From a virus, in the IMG/VR virus record IMGVR_UViG_3300043122_000093, positions 1 to 56,349 of that record: a stretch of 56,349 bases of DNA. One strand, written 5' to 3'. Positions 44,793 through 51,878 of this stretch are shown here, one piece after another. Position 1 is the stretch's first letter. Each line of letters opens with the position of its first letter. The position numbers were made by a program, and so were the translations under genes. The notes below the pieces were generated by a model. The model was given only the letters and a program-made list of their open reading frames with translations, was not told where the DNA came from and made no database searches.

Positions 44793-44973
44793 TGATCAAC
44801 TGGTACTCACGTGGTGTCTGTGCCGACATTGATACAGGGTCGTCCATTTGTGACGCATCGTCGAACACGTCCATTAGCCAGCTGTAGAACTCCTGCACTG
44901 TATAGCGTGTAGTGCCCGCTGTGTGGGTTATTGTTTTTGCTGTGTAATCTAACGTCCAGTCATCTTGAATCAT
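44746..44973 (-). pseudogene. N-terminal fragment of a phage tail protein
   Basis: 75 codons. The first ~63 (DDWTLDYTAKTITHTAGTTR, YTVQEFYSWLMDVFDD, MDDPVSMSAQTPREYQLING) match a well-known N-terminus of long phage tail proteins that continue for hundreds of residues. Here the reading frame leaves that pattern after YQLINGW and stops. Interpreted as a truncated gene at the same joint as the neighbour. Confidence 0.65.
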
Positions 44974-45209
44974 TTGTCGTCACCTCGCTTTATGTGGCCT
45001 TTGAATAATGGTGCTGGTAAAATTCCTAAATCGTCTTTGTCCGGGATGAAATGCTCAAAATACTCATTCGGCTCTGGTGGATGCCAAAGCACGTGTATGC
45101 GTATGAAAAAATGATTGTGTCTGCTTTTGCGAAAGCATAGATAGCCTCCCTCTTTGCGCCACTTCCATTTTATGCTCCTAAAAATAAGGGTTGAGATGGT
45201 TGCCAACAC
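44970..45209 (-). CDS. small fibre-cassette protein with lost 5' end
   Basis: The C-terminal ~60 codons (GGYLCFRKSRHNHFFIRIHV, then EHFIPDKDDLGILPAPLFKG) read as a natural small protein that ends 4 bases into the next ORF, which is typical of tail gene clusters. The first ~13 codons come from sequence shared with the end of the homing endonuclease fragment, so the original start seems lost at the cassette edge near 45.18 kb. Confidence 0.45.
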   Translation of the reverse strand: MLATISTLIFRSIKWKWRKEGGYLCFRKSRHNHFFIRIHVLWHPPEPNEYFEHFIPDKDDLGILPAPLFKGHIKRGDDK

Positions 45210-46234
45210 TCACCGTTATACTCAATTGCTAAGGCTTTATCTGGGATATAGATATCTAATTCTTTAGGCTTTAAAATAGTCCTGTCAGAAGTTTTAATTT
45301 CTCCAGAATAATGCTCTTTTATAAATTCTAATACTTCTAGTTCACCAGAGGAAATAGAGTTTGATTCATACTCTAAACCTGCCGCTTCTAAAGCATTGGC
45401 CCAGCTCCCAAAATGCCTTTCAAAGGTGGATGGAGTGAATATTTTATTGTCTTGGTTATTTCTATTCCAATCTAATAAATCTTTGCGAGTAGGTGTTTTA
45501 CCTAATTCATTAGCAAAATCTTTAAGTTTTTTGAGTAAGATATTACTATCTGTTTTTGGTACCGTGGGTTTTCTATTAACCTTGTACTCTAGCCCAGCGG
45601 CTTCTAAAGCCTTAATAAAGCTTCCAAATTTTTTTGTTAGTGTAGTAACGGCTGGGGTTAGATAAGATTCATTACACTCTATTTGGGTAGGAGCTCTATT
45701 AAGTTGCTTACCTAGAGCTGCTAGGCCTTCTAATGGGTCGCCCCTAAATACTTTATTACCTTTAGTAATTCCTGCTAAAGCACGGGCTTTATCTATAGAA
45801 CCAAAACGTTTAGTATAAGTAACATAATTAGAGATAAAAGTACAATTTCTAATATCTCTATTAGAGGGTGGTTTTCCGATTTGAGAATATAACTTATATA
45901 AATCTTCTAATAACTCTTCATCAGTCTTAGTATTAGTTAAGCTATTAAACCCAGCAGCTTCTTTAGCTTTTACCCATGTGCCAAATAACTTTCTACACGC
46001 CTTAGTATTTACCCCTAGCTTATGTGCCTCAGTTTCACTAACATTTCCAATTTCTTTAATTTTAGATAGATGATATTCTTTTAAGATATCGTCTAAAGGG
46101 ACTTTATTAACCGCATTAGTCCAGTTTCCGTATTCTTTTCTTGCAGCTTTAATTAGCTCTTTACTGGCATCCTTCTGTGTGGGGCGTTTACCTAGCACTA
46201 CAACTAAATCTGAAATCTCTTTAATTACGTTCAT
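45170..46234 (-). pseudogene. homing endonuclease, N-terminal fragment (HEAR repeats + start of Vsr-like domain)
   Basis: 354 codons with GGAGG and ATG at 46234. Residues ~1-290 contain about five homing-endonuclease-associated repeats, each with G-(K/R)-x-P-(T/S)-x-x-(D/E) and ending FGSxxKALExAG (LGKTPTRKDLLD, FGSWANALEAAGLEYE). The C-terminus begins a Vsr-like nuclease (GELEVLEFIKEHY, KELDIYIPDKALAIEYNG) but breaks off at ECWQ, where family members continue for ~150 more residues. A promoter lies upstream, so a truncated DNA-binding protein may still be made. Confidence 0.8.
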
Positions 46235-46257
46235 TTATTACCTCCTTTTTGACTACC

Positions 46258-46286
46258 ATTATATAATAACTCAGTCAAAAAGTCAA
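46258..46286 (-). promoter_or_regulatory. promoter of the homing endonuclease fragment
   Basis: Minus strand TTGACT (46286-46281), 17-base spacer, TATAAT (46263-46258), 24 bases before the ATG. A private promoter is typical of selfish homing endonuclease genes; it could now drive the fibre cassette as well. Confidence 0.78.
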
Positions 46287-46332
46287 GTCTTATTTTTCAG
46301 TCTCTAAACTGTAATTATCAGAACCCTGAATA

Positions 46333-47640
46333 TCAGAACACACCTACGCCCGAAGTGGCGTAACTGTAGAGTGCGTATCTAATGGCATCCGCCATATGCG
46401 AAGCATCATTATGTACAGGTTTTTCTTTAGTCAATCCAGGCCTAGCATCCCAACCATACTGGTCAATTGATTCTAAGCTATGTAGACAATCTGCATCAAC
46501 TAACAAGCGACCAGTGTCAATAATACTACCAACATGAGCAATACCATCTAATATCGATTTCTTTGCATTAGTACAGCTAATATCATAAAGTTGCGCAAGG
46601 TCAAACTTCGTTTGAGCTGCCGCAGAGTCTATGTAGACAAAATCAACATCCCATTTATCTAGTATTTCTCTTATACATTTTGCATGATCTGCAGTCGTTT
46701 TCTCAGCTGCTTTATACTCGTCTATTAGATAGTAAAGGTCAGCAGTATCATCATAAGCAAATACAGCTAAAGCTGTGGAATCCTTAAATCCAACATCTAG
46801 CCCAGCGATCTTATCCATACCACTAAAATCTACATCAAGCGAAGAACAGTTAACAATATTATCATCTGATAATTGCCATATCTGGCCTTCAAAAGTAGTA
46901 AAACTAGCAAGGTACTCTTGCTCGAATTCCTGTTTAGACATTGTAGCGCGTGCTTCTGCGATATCTTCCTCTGATACTCGCGGATTTTCGCGATAATCAG
47001 AATGGATGGATACCCAAGCAGGGTATTCAGAACTAAAACCACGTTGGAAGAACTTACTAAACCAGTTATTTTTACCACGAGGAGTGGAAATAAATATAGC
47101 TTTTGAATTCTCTTTATCTAGTGTCGGGCGCAACGCGATATTGAAGGCATCTTCGCCAGCATTAGTTAAGGCAGCCTCATCAAACAGTATCAAATCATAT
47201 GATCTACCAACACAACTATCAACCTGTGAAATAGAACCCATTCTAACAGAAGAACCATTCGATAAAGTAATAACCCTATCCTTAACGTTATTCTTAGCTA
47301 CCTCCAAATCAAATTGATTTATCAACGATCGTTGTAATTCAAAAGAAATCTGAGATAAGCTATAGTTAGGGGACATTATTAGCACAGATGCATTTGGTAT
47401 TAATGCTACACACTGAGCTATAACATTCGCTATAAATGTCTTACCTGTTCGACGAGATAATGCTGCACAAACAAAACGATACTTAGGGTTGTTAATTGCA
47501 TTAATTGTAGCAATCTGGGGAGGAATAGGATCAATCCCCATTAATTCTAAATATCCATCGATAGGAACTCGCATATAGCTACGAGAGCCATAATCAATTA
47601 TCCTATCTATTATTACATCTTCTCTACTTACTGAAAGCAT
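46333..47640 (-). CDS. terL: terminase large subunit
   Basis: 435-aa packaging motor. ATPase: Walker A SRRTGKT (62-68), Walker B YDLILFDEAA (~148-157), coupling motif FISTPRG. RNase H-like nuclease: first Asp in IAGLDVGFKDST (~262-273), second in VDFVYIDSAA, third in NDASHMADAIRYAL near the C-terminus. It cuts and pumps DNA into the prohead through the portal. Directly follows the XhlA-like gene (0-base gap). A homing endonuclease beside terL is a common arrangement. Confidence 0.95.
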   Translation of the reverse strand: MLSVSREDVIIDRIIDYGSRSYMRVPIDGYLELMGIDPIPPQIATINAINNPKYRFVCAALSRRTGKTFIANVIAQCVALIPNASVLIMSPNYSLSQISFELQRSLINQFDLEVAKNNVKDRVITLSNGSSVRMGSISQVDSCVGRSYDLILFDEAALTNAGEDAFNIALRPTLDKENSKAIFISTPRGKNNWFSKFFQRGFSSEYPAWVSIHSDYRENPRVSEEDIAEARATMSKQEFEQEYLASFTTFEGQIWQLSDDNIVNCSSLDVDFSGMDKIAGLDVGFKDSTALAVFAYDDTADLYYLIDEYKAAEKTTADHAKCIREILDKWDVDFVYIDSAAAQTKFDLAQLYDISCTNAKKSILDGIAHVGSIIDTGRLLVDADCLHSLESIDQYGWDARPGLTKEKPVHNDASHMADAIRYALYSYATSGVGVF

Positions 47641-47919
47641 TTATCTCATCTCCAAAAGAATTACTATACCACTACCAACTACAGCAGATACTACAATCCA
47701 AAACAGTTTAATAAATCCACTAATCTTTAAAAAGTTATCATTTGACTGTTTCTCTACAGTAGCTAAACGTGCTAATACTTCTTTACAATGATTTTCTAAA
47801 AATGCTACCCTTTCATCTAATCTAGCAACATTATATAAATACTCAGTCAAGGCATCTAGCTTAGCTTCTATTCTATCCAATCTTCCTGGGTCGGTTCCTC
47901 GTCGTAAGTCATCTGACAT
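47641..47919 (-). CDS. XhlA-like coiled-coil membrane protein
   Basis: 92-aa protein: hydrophilic coiled coil (RLDRIEAKLDALTEYL, RVAFLENHCKEVLARLATVE) then one C-terminal transmembrane helix (FIKLFWIVVSAVVGSGIVIL, residues ~69-88). This is the haemolysin XhlA-like layout, a holin accessory or membrane anchor. It lies between the terminase subunits, away from the lysis genes. GTAGAGGAGGAAG upstream gives an excellent ribosome site. Confidence 0.7.
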   Translation of the reverse strand: MSDDLRRGTDPGRLDRIEAKLDALTEYLYNVARLDERVAFLENHCKEVLARLATVEKQSNDNFLKISGFIKLFWIVVSAVVGSGIVILLEMR

Positions 47920-48032
47920 TCTTCCTCCTCTACTCCGACGTATTCTTCGGCCTCAGCTAAAGAATTAAATTTTATCCAACGTCCATTTTCATATATGCAG
48001 TAGCGTCCGCGCTTTTCTAAAATTTCTGTCAT
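47868..48032 (-). CDS. 54-aa protein between terminase genes
   Basis: ATG at 48032 overlaps the small-terminase stop as ATGA, with TTAGGAGGAAA upstream; TAG at 47868. Sequence KRGRYCIYENGRWIKFNSLA then an acidic stretch (VGVEEEE). It overlaps the next gene by 52 bases in another frame; the GAGGAGGAAG that codes its Glu run is also the ribosome site of that gene. Function unknown. Confidence 0.6.
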   Translation of the reverse strand: MTEILEKRGRYCIYENGRWIKFNSLAEAEEYVGVEEEECQMTYDEEPTQEDWIE

Positions 48033-48466
48033 TCTTTATTTCCTCCTAATAACTTATCCATCAACTTTCCGTAATTACCGCCATTAATCTGCACGTTGGT
48101 TTGATTTGCGATGGATTGACTCTGTGCCTTCTGTTGAGCTGCTATTTCGTCCATTCTCATTTTATGGGCTAGAGCGAGGATATCCATCAAATCTTTCGAA
48201 GAGTAGACTTCACTTTCGCGAGCTTCTTCTAATTTAGAATCGATGATTTCATCTATTAAACCGCCCAGCTTAAATCTATTGCGATACCCACGATCCATAT
48301 AAACGGAATTAATATAGTTCTTTACCTCAGCTTTGTCTAGTAGCGCAGCAGCCTTCTCTACTGACACACCCATCTCATAAGCTGCGGCATCAATTGAACC
48401 TAGGCTTAGATAGGCATTTGCCAGCTCCAGTCCCTCCGGGGATATTTTAAGTGCATTAGTGTCCAT
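48029..48466 (-). CDS. terS: terminase small subunit
   Basis: 145-aa DNA-recognition subunit. N-terminal helix-turn-helix-like segment (ANAYLSLGSIDAAAYEMGVSVEKAAALLDKAEVKNYI, shown in part) resembles TerS DNA-binding domains; central helices form the oligomer; the C-terminus (GKLMDKLLGG) should bind TerL. Order TerS-(small)-(XhlA)-TerL on one strand. The ATG is only ~8 bases from a -10 box, so the mRNA may have almost no leader. Confidence 0.78.
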   Translation of the reverse strand: MDTNALKISPEGLELANAYLSLGSIDAAAYEMGVSVEKAAALLDKAEVKNYINSVYMDRGYRNRFKLGGLIDEIIDSKLEEARESEVYSSKDLMDILALAHKMRMDEIAAQQKAQSQSIANQTNVQINGGNYGKLMDKLLGGNKE

Positions 48467-48473
48467 ATGTTAT

Positions 48474-48502
48474 ATGTTACTATCATGGGGGCGATGTGTC
48501 AA
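48474..48502 (-). promoter_or_regulatory. candidate promoter for terminase operon
   Basis: Minus strand TTGACA (48502-48497), 17-base spacer, TAACAT (48479-48474). Only ~8 bases separate the -10 box from the terS ATG, implying a leaderless or very short-leader transcript. A promoter is needed here because a terminator lies at 48919. Confidence 0.5.
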
Positions 48503-48588
48503 GGATAAAAAATTTAATAGGTATTTGAAATTTTTGAAAATTTTTTCGAAGCGTGGGTAGATTCGCCGAATTAGTAGTCTCTTAATCA

Positions 48589-48737
48589 ACATTAGCCAAT
48601 TGCCGCGAAGTTAGTCGTATACCAATTACTGCCAAACAATAGCCATATGCCGCGAAGTTAGTTATATACCAATTACTTCCAAACATTAGCCATATGATAA
48701 TTACTGCCAAACATTAGCCAATTGCCGCGAAGCGGCG
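48589..48737. repeat. 47-bp direct repeats upstream of terminase
   Basis: ACATTAGCCAATTGCCGCGA... begins at 48589, again at 48636 (47 bp later), at 48683 (47 bp later, shortened by loss of the GCCGCGAAGTTAG part) and at 48711. Each unit holds ACATTAGCC and ATTACTGCCAA. The block lies in a ~500-base gap with no gene, just upstream of the late terminase promoter, and may bind a regulator. Confidence 0.75.
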
Positions 48738-48918
48738 TATCTGCTGCATTTTGGCGTCTAAATGGACTTGAAAATACCTTGTGGGCCGCGTGTGGGGGAG
48801 TGTACGTTAAAAATTTTAATGAAAGTCTACTAACCGCCCTACATTAGTCTGTTTTAATCTTGGGTTGGTCAACATTAGAATCCTCTAAGGTTTGTTACCA
48901 ACATTAAAAATTTTTATT

Positions 48919-48946
48919 AAGCCCGCTCCAGGATTAGAGCGGGCTT
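48919..48946 (-). terminator. terminator after the small membrane protein gene
   Basis: 10-bp arms AAGCCCGCTC / GAGCGGGCTT, 8-base loop; on the minus strand the stem is followed by AATAAAAATTTTT. It separates the early minus-strand genes from the terminase operon. Confidence 0.85.
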
Positions 48947-48962
48947 AACTTTGGTTGCTAGG

Positions 48963-49181
48963 TTAGGATTGCTCCACGGTTTCGGTTATTGCCTTTTTGT
49001 TGAATATCCTACGCCATACATACGACCGAATCAAACTAACAACGGTATAAATGGCAGTTATAGTTATTGGGGATAAAACATTCAAAACGGGATAAAGCGC
49101 ATTAGTTACAATTAAACTAACGATAAACCCGCTTGCGGTGTTTAATGATACCTCTTGAATACTTTTTGATTTGCTTTGCAT
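48963..49181 (-). CDS. small two-helix membrane protein (DUF7220-like)
   Basis: 72-aa protein: QSKSKSIQEVSLNTASGFIV leads into two transmembrane helices (~17-35 and ~42-58), then a basic end RSYVWRRIFNK. The S-x-x-E-x-x-x-N-T-x-x-G-F start and the V-S-x-x-R-S-Y-x-x-R-R end recur in many phages beside early genes; the function is not known. GGGAAGG upstream of ATG. Confidence 0.75.
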   Translation of the reverse strand: MQSKSKSIQEVSLNTASGFIVSLIVTNALYPVLNVLSPITITAIYTVVSLIRSYVWRRIFNKKAITETVEQS

Positions 49182-49196
49182 GGTTTTAACCTTCCC

Positions 49197-49238
49197 GCCT
49201 TGCCCTTGCGTGGTAAACTCACACTACAAGGGCAAGGC
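49197..49238. terminator. hairpin between exonuclease and membrane protein genes
   Basis: 11-bp arms GCCTTGCCCTT / AAGGGCAAGGC with a 20-base loop. On the minus strand the ribosome site of the 72-aa gene follows at once, so it may act as partial terminator or processing site rather than a full stop. Confidence 0.55.
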
Positions 49239-49249
49239 TTAAAATTTGT

Positions 49250-49954
49250 TTACACGTTGAAATTATCGCGAACCTGCGCTAAACGCCAATTATATGGAGG
49301 AACTTCTTGCAATTGCTTAACGCTTTTACGTTTAAGCAGGTGTTGCAATATGGGTAACTCATGCAATACCACGTCCTCATAAGCGGTATGAGGCTCCACA
49401 TCATATTGCCCTGAGATAAACGCTGAAACGGTTTCAGCGTTTACTTTATACGTCATATTCCCGCGCTCGGTAGGCGCGTTAAATAGGTGATTATCTAGCA
49501 CAAAGCGCTTATATGCTTTTGACTGTCCTATGGCATTAAACGCGCAATGCCATAAGCAGAATTTACGGGTAAACATGGTTAAATCAATCCCCGTTTTGCT
49601 ACACTTGTCAAGGTCAAATGCCAGATTGTACGCCGTTAAAACCGGCTTAAATTGGCTATAAGCCTTTAACAGCCATGAATTTATCGCTGGCACGCTTGCC
49701 AGCATTCTCATACCATCTGCCAGCATTTCCTTGTATTTTGTTTCCCTTTGGTCTGCGGCTTTTGCAGACCAAAGGGCATCCTCTTGTGCGTTGGAATCAA
49801 AAAATAGAGGTTCTTTACCAAATATACCAGATACCAGAACAGCGCACTGTGCGACAATATTTCCTTTTTTATCACACACTATTGCCCCAAAGTCTGCAAC
49901 ATTCTGCGCTTGCGTGGTCTCGGTATCAATCAATAAAAAATAGTTTTTTCTCAT
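49250..49954 (-). CDS. DnaQ-like DEDD 3'-5' exonuclease
   Basis: 234-aa nuclease. Exo I is LIDTETTQ (residues ~8-15), exo II falls in LTAYNLAFDLDKC (~110-122, N-x-x-F-D) and exo III in AYEDVVLHELPIL (D at ~208). The G-A-I-V-C-D strand after exo I is typical. Because the replicative polymerase already has proofreading, this free exonuclease probably degrades host nucleic acid or processes ends early in infection. Expressed leftward with the membrane protein gene. Confidence 0.82.
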   Translation of the reverse strand: MRKNYFLLIDTETTQAQNVADFGAIVCDKKGNIVAQCAVLVSGIFGKEPLFFDSNAQEDALWSAKAADQRETKYKEMLADGMRMLASVPAINSWLLKAYSQFKPVLTAYNLAFDLDKCSKTGIDLTMFTRKFCLWHCAFNAIGQSKAYKRFVLDNHLFNAPTERGNMTYKVNAETVSAFISGQYDVEPHTAYEDVVLHELPILQHLLKRKSVKQLQEVPPYNWRLAQVRDNFNV

Positions 49955-50052
49955 AATAGCCCCTATAATAAAAACGGTAAAACATATAAGGGGCTGAAAA
50001 TAGCCACTAAAATTAAAAACTCTTTAAACATAGCTTGCCCCTTTCAGAATAA

Positions 50053-50079
50053 GCCCGCCTGCTAACATAACAGGCGGGC
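50053..50079 (-). terminator. terminator after 99-aa regulator gene
   Basis: 9-bp GC-rich arms GCCCGCCTG / CAGGCGGGC, 9-base loop, followed on the minus strand by TTATTCT. Ends the short transcript of the 99-aa gene. Confidence 0.75.
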
Positions 50080-50088
50080 GCGTTGTGG

Positions 50089-50388
50089 TTAATCCTCGAG
50101 GGAATCAACCATCTTTTGTAAAACATCCTTGCTCGCTTTTTCAAGCCCTGCAAGGTCGCCTTCCATAAAACCTAACCCCTTTTCGATAAGGGGTACAAGG
50201 TCAGTCTTTCTCAAGACGGGTGCCCCAGACTTGCTTACCCGCTTTTTGCGCTCATACTCGATGCCATTTCGTGTAGCACTTGCCACAATAGCACGAGGTT
50301 TAACATTAAATTTCTCGGCTATTTCCTGTGCCTTAGTCCAGTTGAGAGGGGCATTTTCCTTCATAACTTCCAGAATTTCGTTTTTCAT
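50089..50388 (-). CDS. 99-aa DNA-binding-like regulator, copy A
   Basis: 99-aa protein. Residues ~14-52 (LNWTKAQEIAEKFNVKPRAI, then ASATRNGIEYERK) look like a winged helix-turn-helix with basic wing KKRVSKSGAPVLRKTDL. About 80% identical over its first 65 residues to the protein at 52170-52469 on the other strand; the C-termini differ. Family is common in phage early regions; its target is unknown. Its ribosome site sits in the loop of an inverted repeat (50391-50409). Alone between a terminator and the repeat block. Confidence 0.75.
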   Translation of the reverse strand: MKNEILEVMKENAPLNWTKAQEIAEKFNVKPRAIVASATRNGIEYERKKRVSKSGAPVLRKTDLVPLIEKGLGFMEGDLAGLEKASKDVLQKMVDSLED

Positions 50389-50390
50389 GG

Positions 50391-50409
50391 TTTGACTCCC
50401 TTAGTCAAA
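50391..50409 (-). promoter_or_regulatory. inverted repeat enclosing the Shine-Dalgarno of copy A
   Basis: Minus strand TTTGACT AAGGG AGTCAAA: perfect 7-bp arms with AAGGG in the loop, starting two bases before the ATG. It may be an operator for the encoded protein or an mRNA hairpin controlling translation. Confidence 0.65.
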
Positions 50410-50435
50410 GGTTAAAAGAAACTAACGTTTATTAT

Positions 50436-50522
50436 GCCTAGCTCGCGGCATGTTTCCAGCGGGCGCCACCTCATACTATCGCGCATGATTAGGCGTTTTT
50501 CCCGTGGTGCGGGTTGCTAGGC
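50436..50522. other. 87-base structured element
   Basis: Perfect 7-bp closing stem GCCTAGC (50436-50442) / GCTAGGC (50516-50522) encloses a GC-rich interior with an inner CCCG...CGGG helix, in otherwise AT-rich DNA. tRNA-sized but without T-loop or anticodon arm. Could be an ncRNA or leader structure of the gene at 50089. Confidence 0.35.
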
Positions 50523-50567
50523 TATTCTGTTTTCAAGGAACGTTATCGTTATGTTTAACTTGACTAC

Positions 50568-50596
50568 AGACTAACAAAACGCCTTGAACCTGTCAA
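50568..50596 (-). promoter_or_regulatory. possible promoter for copy A regulator
   Basis: Minus strand TTGACA (50596-50591), 17-base spacer, TAGTCT (50573-50568), a weak -10. It would transcribe the 87-base element and the gene at 50089. Confidence 0.4.
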
Positions 50597-50606
50597 AAAT
50601 ACAAAA

Positions 50607-50836
50607 CTCAATAATATCAGGTACTTAGAAAAACCACCCTCAATGATTTCAGGTACTTACAAGAAAAAAGCATGAAAAAATATTTTTTGCATTTTTTCTT
50701 TTATCCCGAAAAACTCAATAAAAACAGCTACTTACAAGCGACCTCCTGAGAGGCGTTCTAAGACACTTTTATCAACTAAGGTATGCAATAGTATAGGCAA
50801 AAATAAATATTCAAGGATTCCAGGCACTTATAAATG
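50607..50836. repeat. four degenerate direct repeats (CTCAATRATWTCAGGTACTTACAAG type)
   Basis: Copies start at 50607, 50639, 50714 and ~50809 (AGGTACTTA, AGGTACTTAC, AGCTACTTAC, AGGCACTTAT cores). They lie in the gene-free block between the divergent arms and may be protein-binding sites. An AT-rich stretch (50675-50705) sits between copies 2 and 3. Confidence 0.6.
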
Positions 50837-50903
50837 TTGGCACGGAAATTGTCGTGACTTACAGCTAAAAATAGAACGTTGGTATAATTTAATAAAGCGA
50901 TTT

Positions 50904-51005
50904 TAACATTAGAAAATTTTTATAAGCCAGGTGTAACATTAAAATAAATTTATTTTCCTGGGCTAACATTAGAAAAATTTTTATAAGCCAGGTGTAACAT
51001 TAGAA
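50904..51005. repeat. TAACATTA repeats at 30-bp spacing
   Basis: TAACATTA starts at 50904, 50934, 50964 and 50995 (spacing 30, 30, 31), with AGAAAATTTTTATAAGCCAG after copies 1 and 3. The ~three-turn phasing suggests cooperative protein binding on one DNA face. Related ACATTA boxes occur at 48589-48720, 48850-48905 and 51445. Confidence 0.65.
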
Positions 51006-51251
51006 AAAATTAATTAAAATCCTTTCATTTAAATCATGCGCCGCTTCATTAAAATGCGTTTATTTATTAAATTTTTCATGAACCTATTTTAATAAACAAA
51101 AGCTAATTTTGCGCCGATTACCCTAATGAGAGAATTTTAATAAATTAGCCGTTCATTAGCGTGGGCTTATGGCATGAAATTTGCTATTGCTAGAATCGTG
51201 CCAGGTTGGGTTGGCATGGTATTTGCATAAAAATAGTTTTAATAAACGGAT
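51006..51251. other. AT-rich gene-free stretch
   Basis: No ORF with a ribosome site. Repeated TTTTAATAAA(C/T) words (about four) and long A/T runs make this the most easily melted part of the divergent region. Candidate unwinding element. Confidence 0.45.
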
Positions 51252-51285
51252 TCTAATTCATTAAAGCACTCTAATTCATTAAAGC
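51252..51285. repeat. 16-bp direct repeat
   Basis: TCTAATTCATTAAAGC at 51252-51267 and again at 51270-51285 (18-bp period), followed by TTTTTAATTAG. Confidence 0.8.
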
Positions 51286-51323
51286 TTTTTAATTAGGGTC
51301 GACGCCTCCGGCGCCTAAGTGGT

Positions 51324-51404
51324 AAAGTGATAAAATTATAATAAGTGCCGCGCCAGTGCTAAAGTGAAGAAATTATAATGTATGCCGCAGCCCCGCGCCA
51401 GTGC
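51324..51404. repeat. ~40-bp imperfect tandem duplication
   Basis: AAAGTGATAAAATTATAATAAG...CCGCGCCAGTGC (51324-51359) recurs as AAAGTGAAGAAATTATAATG...CCGCGCCAGTGC (51361-51404). Part of the gene-free block. Confidence 0.75.
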
Positions 51405-51575
51405 AGAACCTAAGTGCAAAACATATACCTTGCGCCGAGCCCCACATTAGAAATTTTTAATGTTACCTGTCTGCGAGAACCTCCGGATTAAAATGTTTTA
51501 ATTTCTTCAGATAAGATTAAATATCTCTAATTAAGTACAACTAAGATTAAAATTCACCAAAGAAGCCGATTTTCC

Positions 51576-51604
51576 TTGACTTTTCGACTCCGCCACGGTA
51601 TAAT
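51576..51604 (+). promoter_or_regulatory. promoter cassette 1 (perfect sigma70-type)
   Basis: TTGACT (51576-51581), 17-base spacer, TATAAT (51599-51604). Shares about 50 bases with cassettes 2 and 3 (CTTGACTTTTCGACTC...GGTATAAT then TATTTATAAAC). Drives the 55-aa gene and marks the start of the rightward early arm. Confidence 0.92.
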
Positions 51605-51637
51605 GTATTTATAAACAATGAGGGAAGGAGAGAAATT

Positions 51638-51805
51638 ATGAAAGAATCTTACGTTGACTTTCTTATTCGTAAATTAGACGACCTTAACACTCCCCAGGAC
51701 ATGGCTGATTATTACCTGGATGAAATTTTCGACCTAGCTCTAGAAACTAATGAGAAGGCTGTTAAGTGGCTATTCGGAACTTCTACCTACGTACCGAAAA
51801 GATAA
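51638..51805 (+). CDS. 55-aa early protein
   Basis: ATG at 51638 after GGGAAGGAGAG, TAA at 51803. MKESYVDFLIRKLDDL, an acidic helical centre (DMADYYLDEIFDLALE) and KWLFGTSTYVPKR end. Own strong promoter. Likely a small host-takeover or regulatory protein of the kind encoded behind strong early promoters; no family recognised. Confidence 0.7.
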   Translation: MKESYVDFLIRKLDDLNTPQDMADYYLDEIFDLALETNEKAVKWLFGTSTYVPKR

Positions 51806-51818
51806 CCGAAAAAAGTTC

Positions 51819-51847
51819 TTGACTTTTCGACTCCACCGCGGTATAAT
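51819..51847 (+). promoter_or_regulatory. promoter cassette 2 (perfect sigma70-type)
   Basis: TTGACT (51819-51824), 17-base spacer ending in ACCGCGG, TATAAT (51842-51847). The spacer/-10 edge contains the palindrome ACCGCGGT, absent in cassette 1 (CCACGGT), a possible operator. Confidence 0.92.
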
Positions 51848-51878
51848 ATATTTATAAACAATGAAAAAAGGAGGTTAT

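Noticed and set aside
50436-50522. tRNA gene
   Set aside because: Length and acceptor-like stem fit, but there is no T-loop GTTCRANYC, D-loop GG or anticodon arm on either strand.
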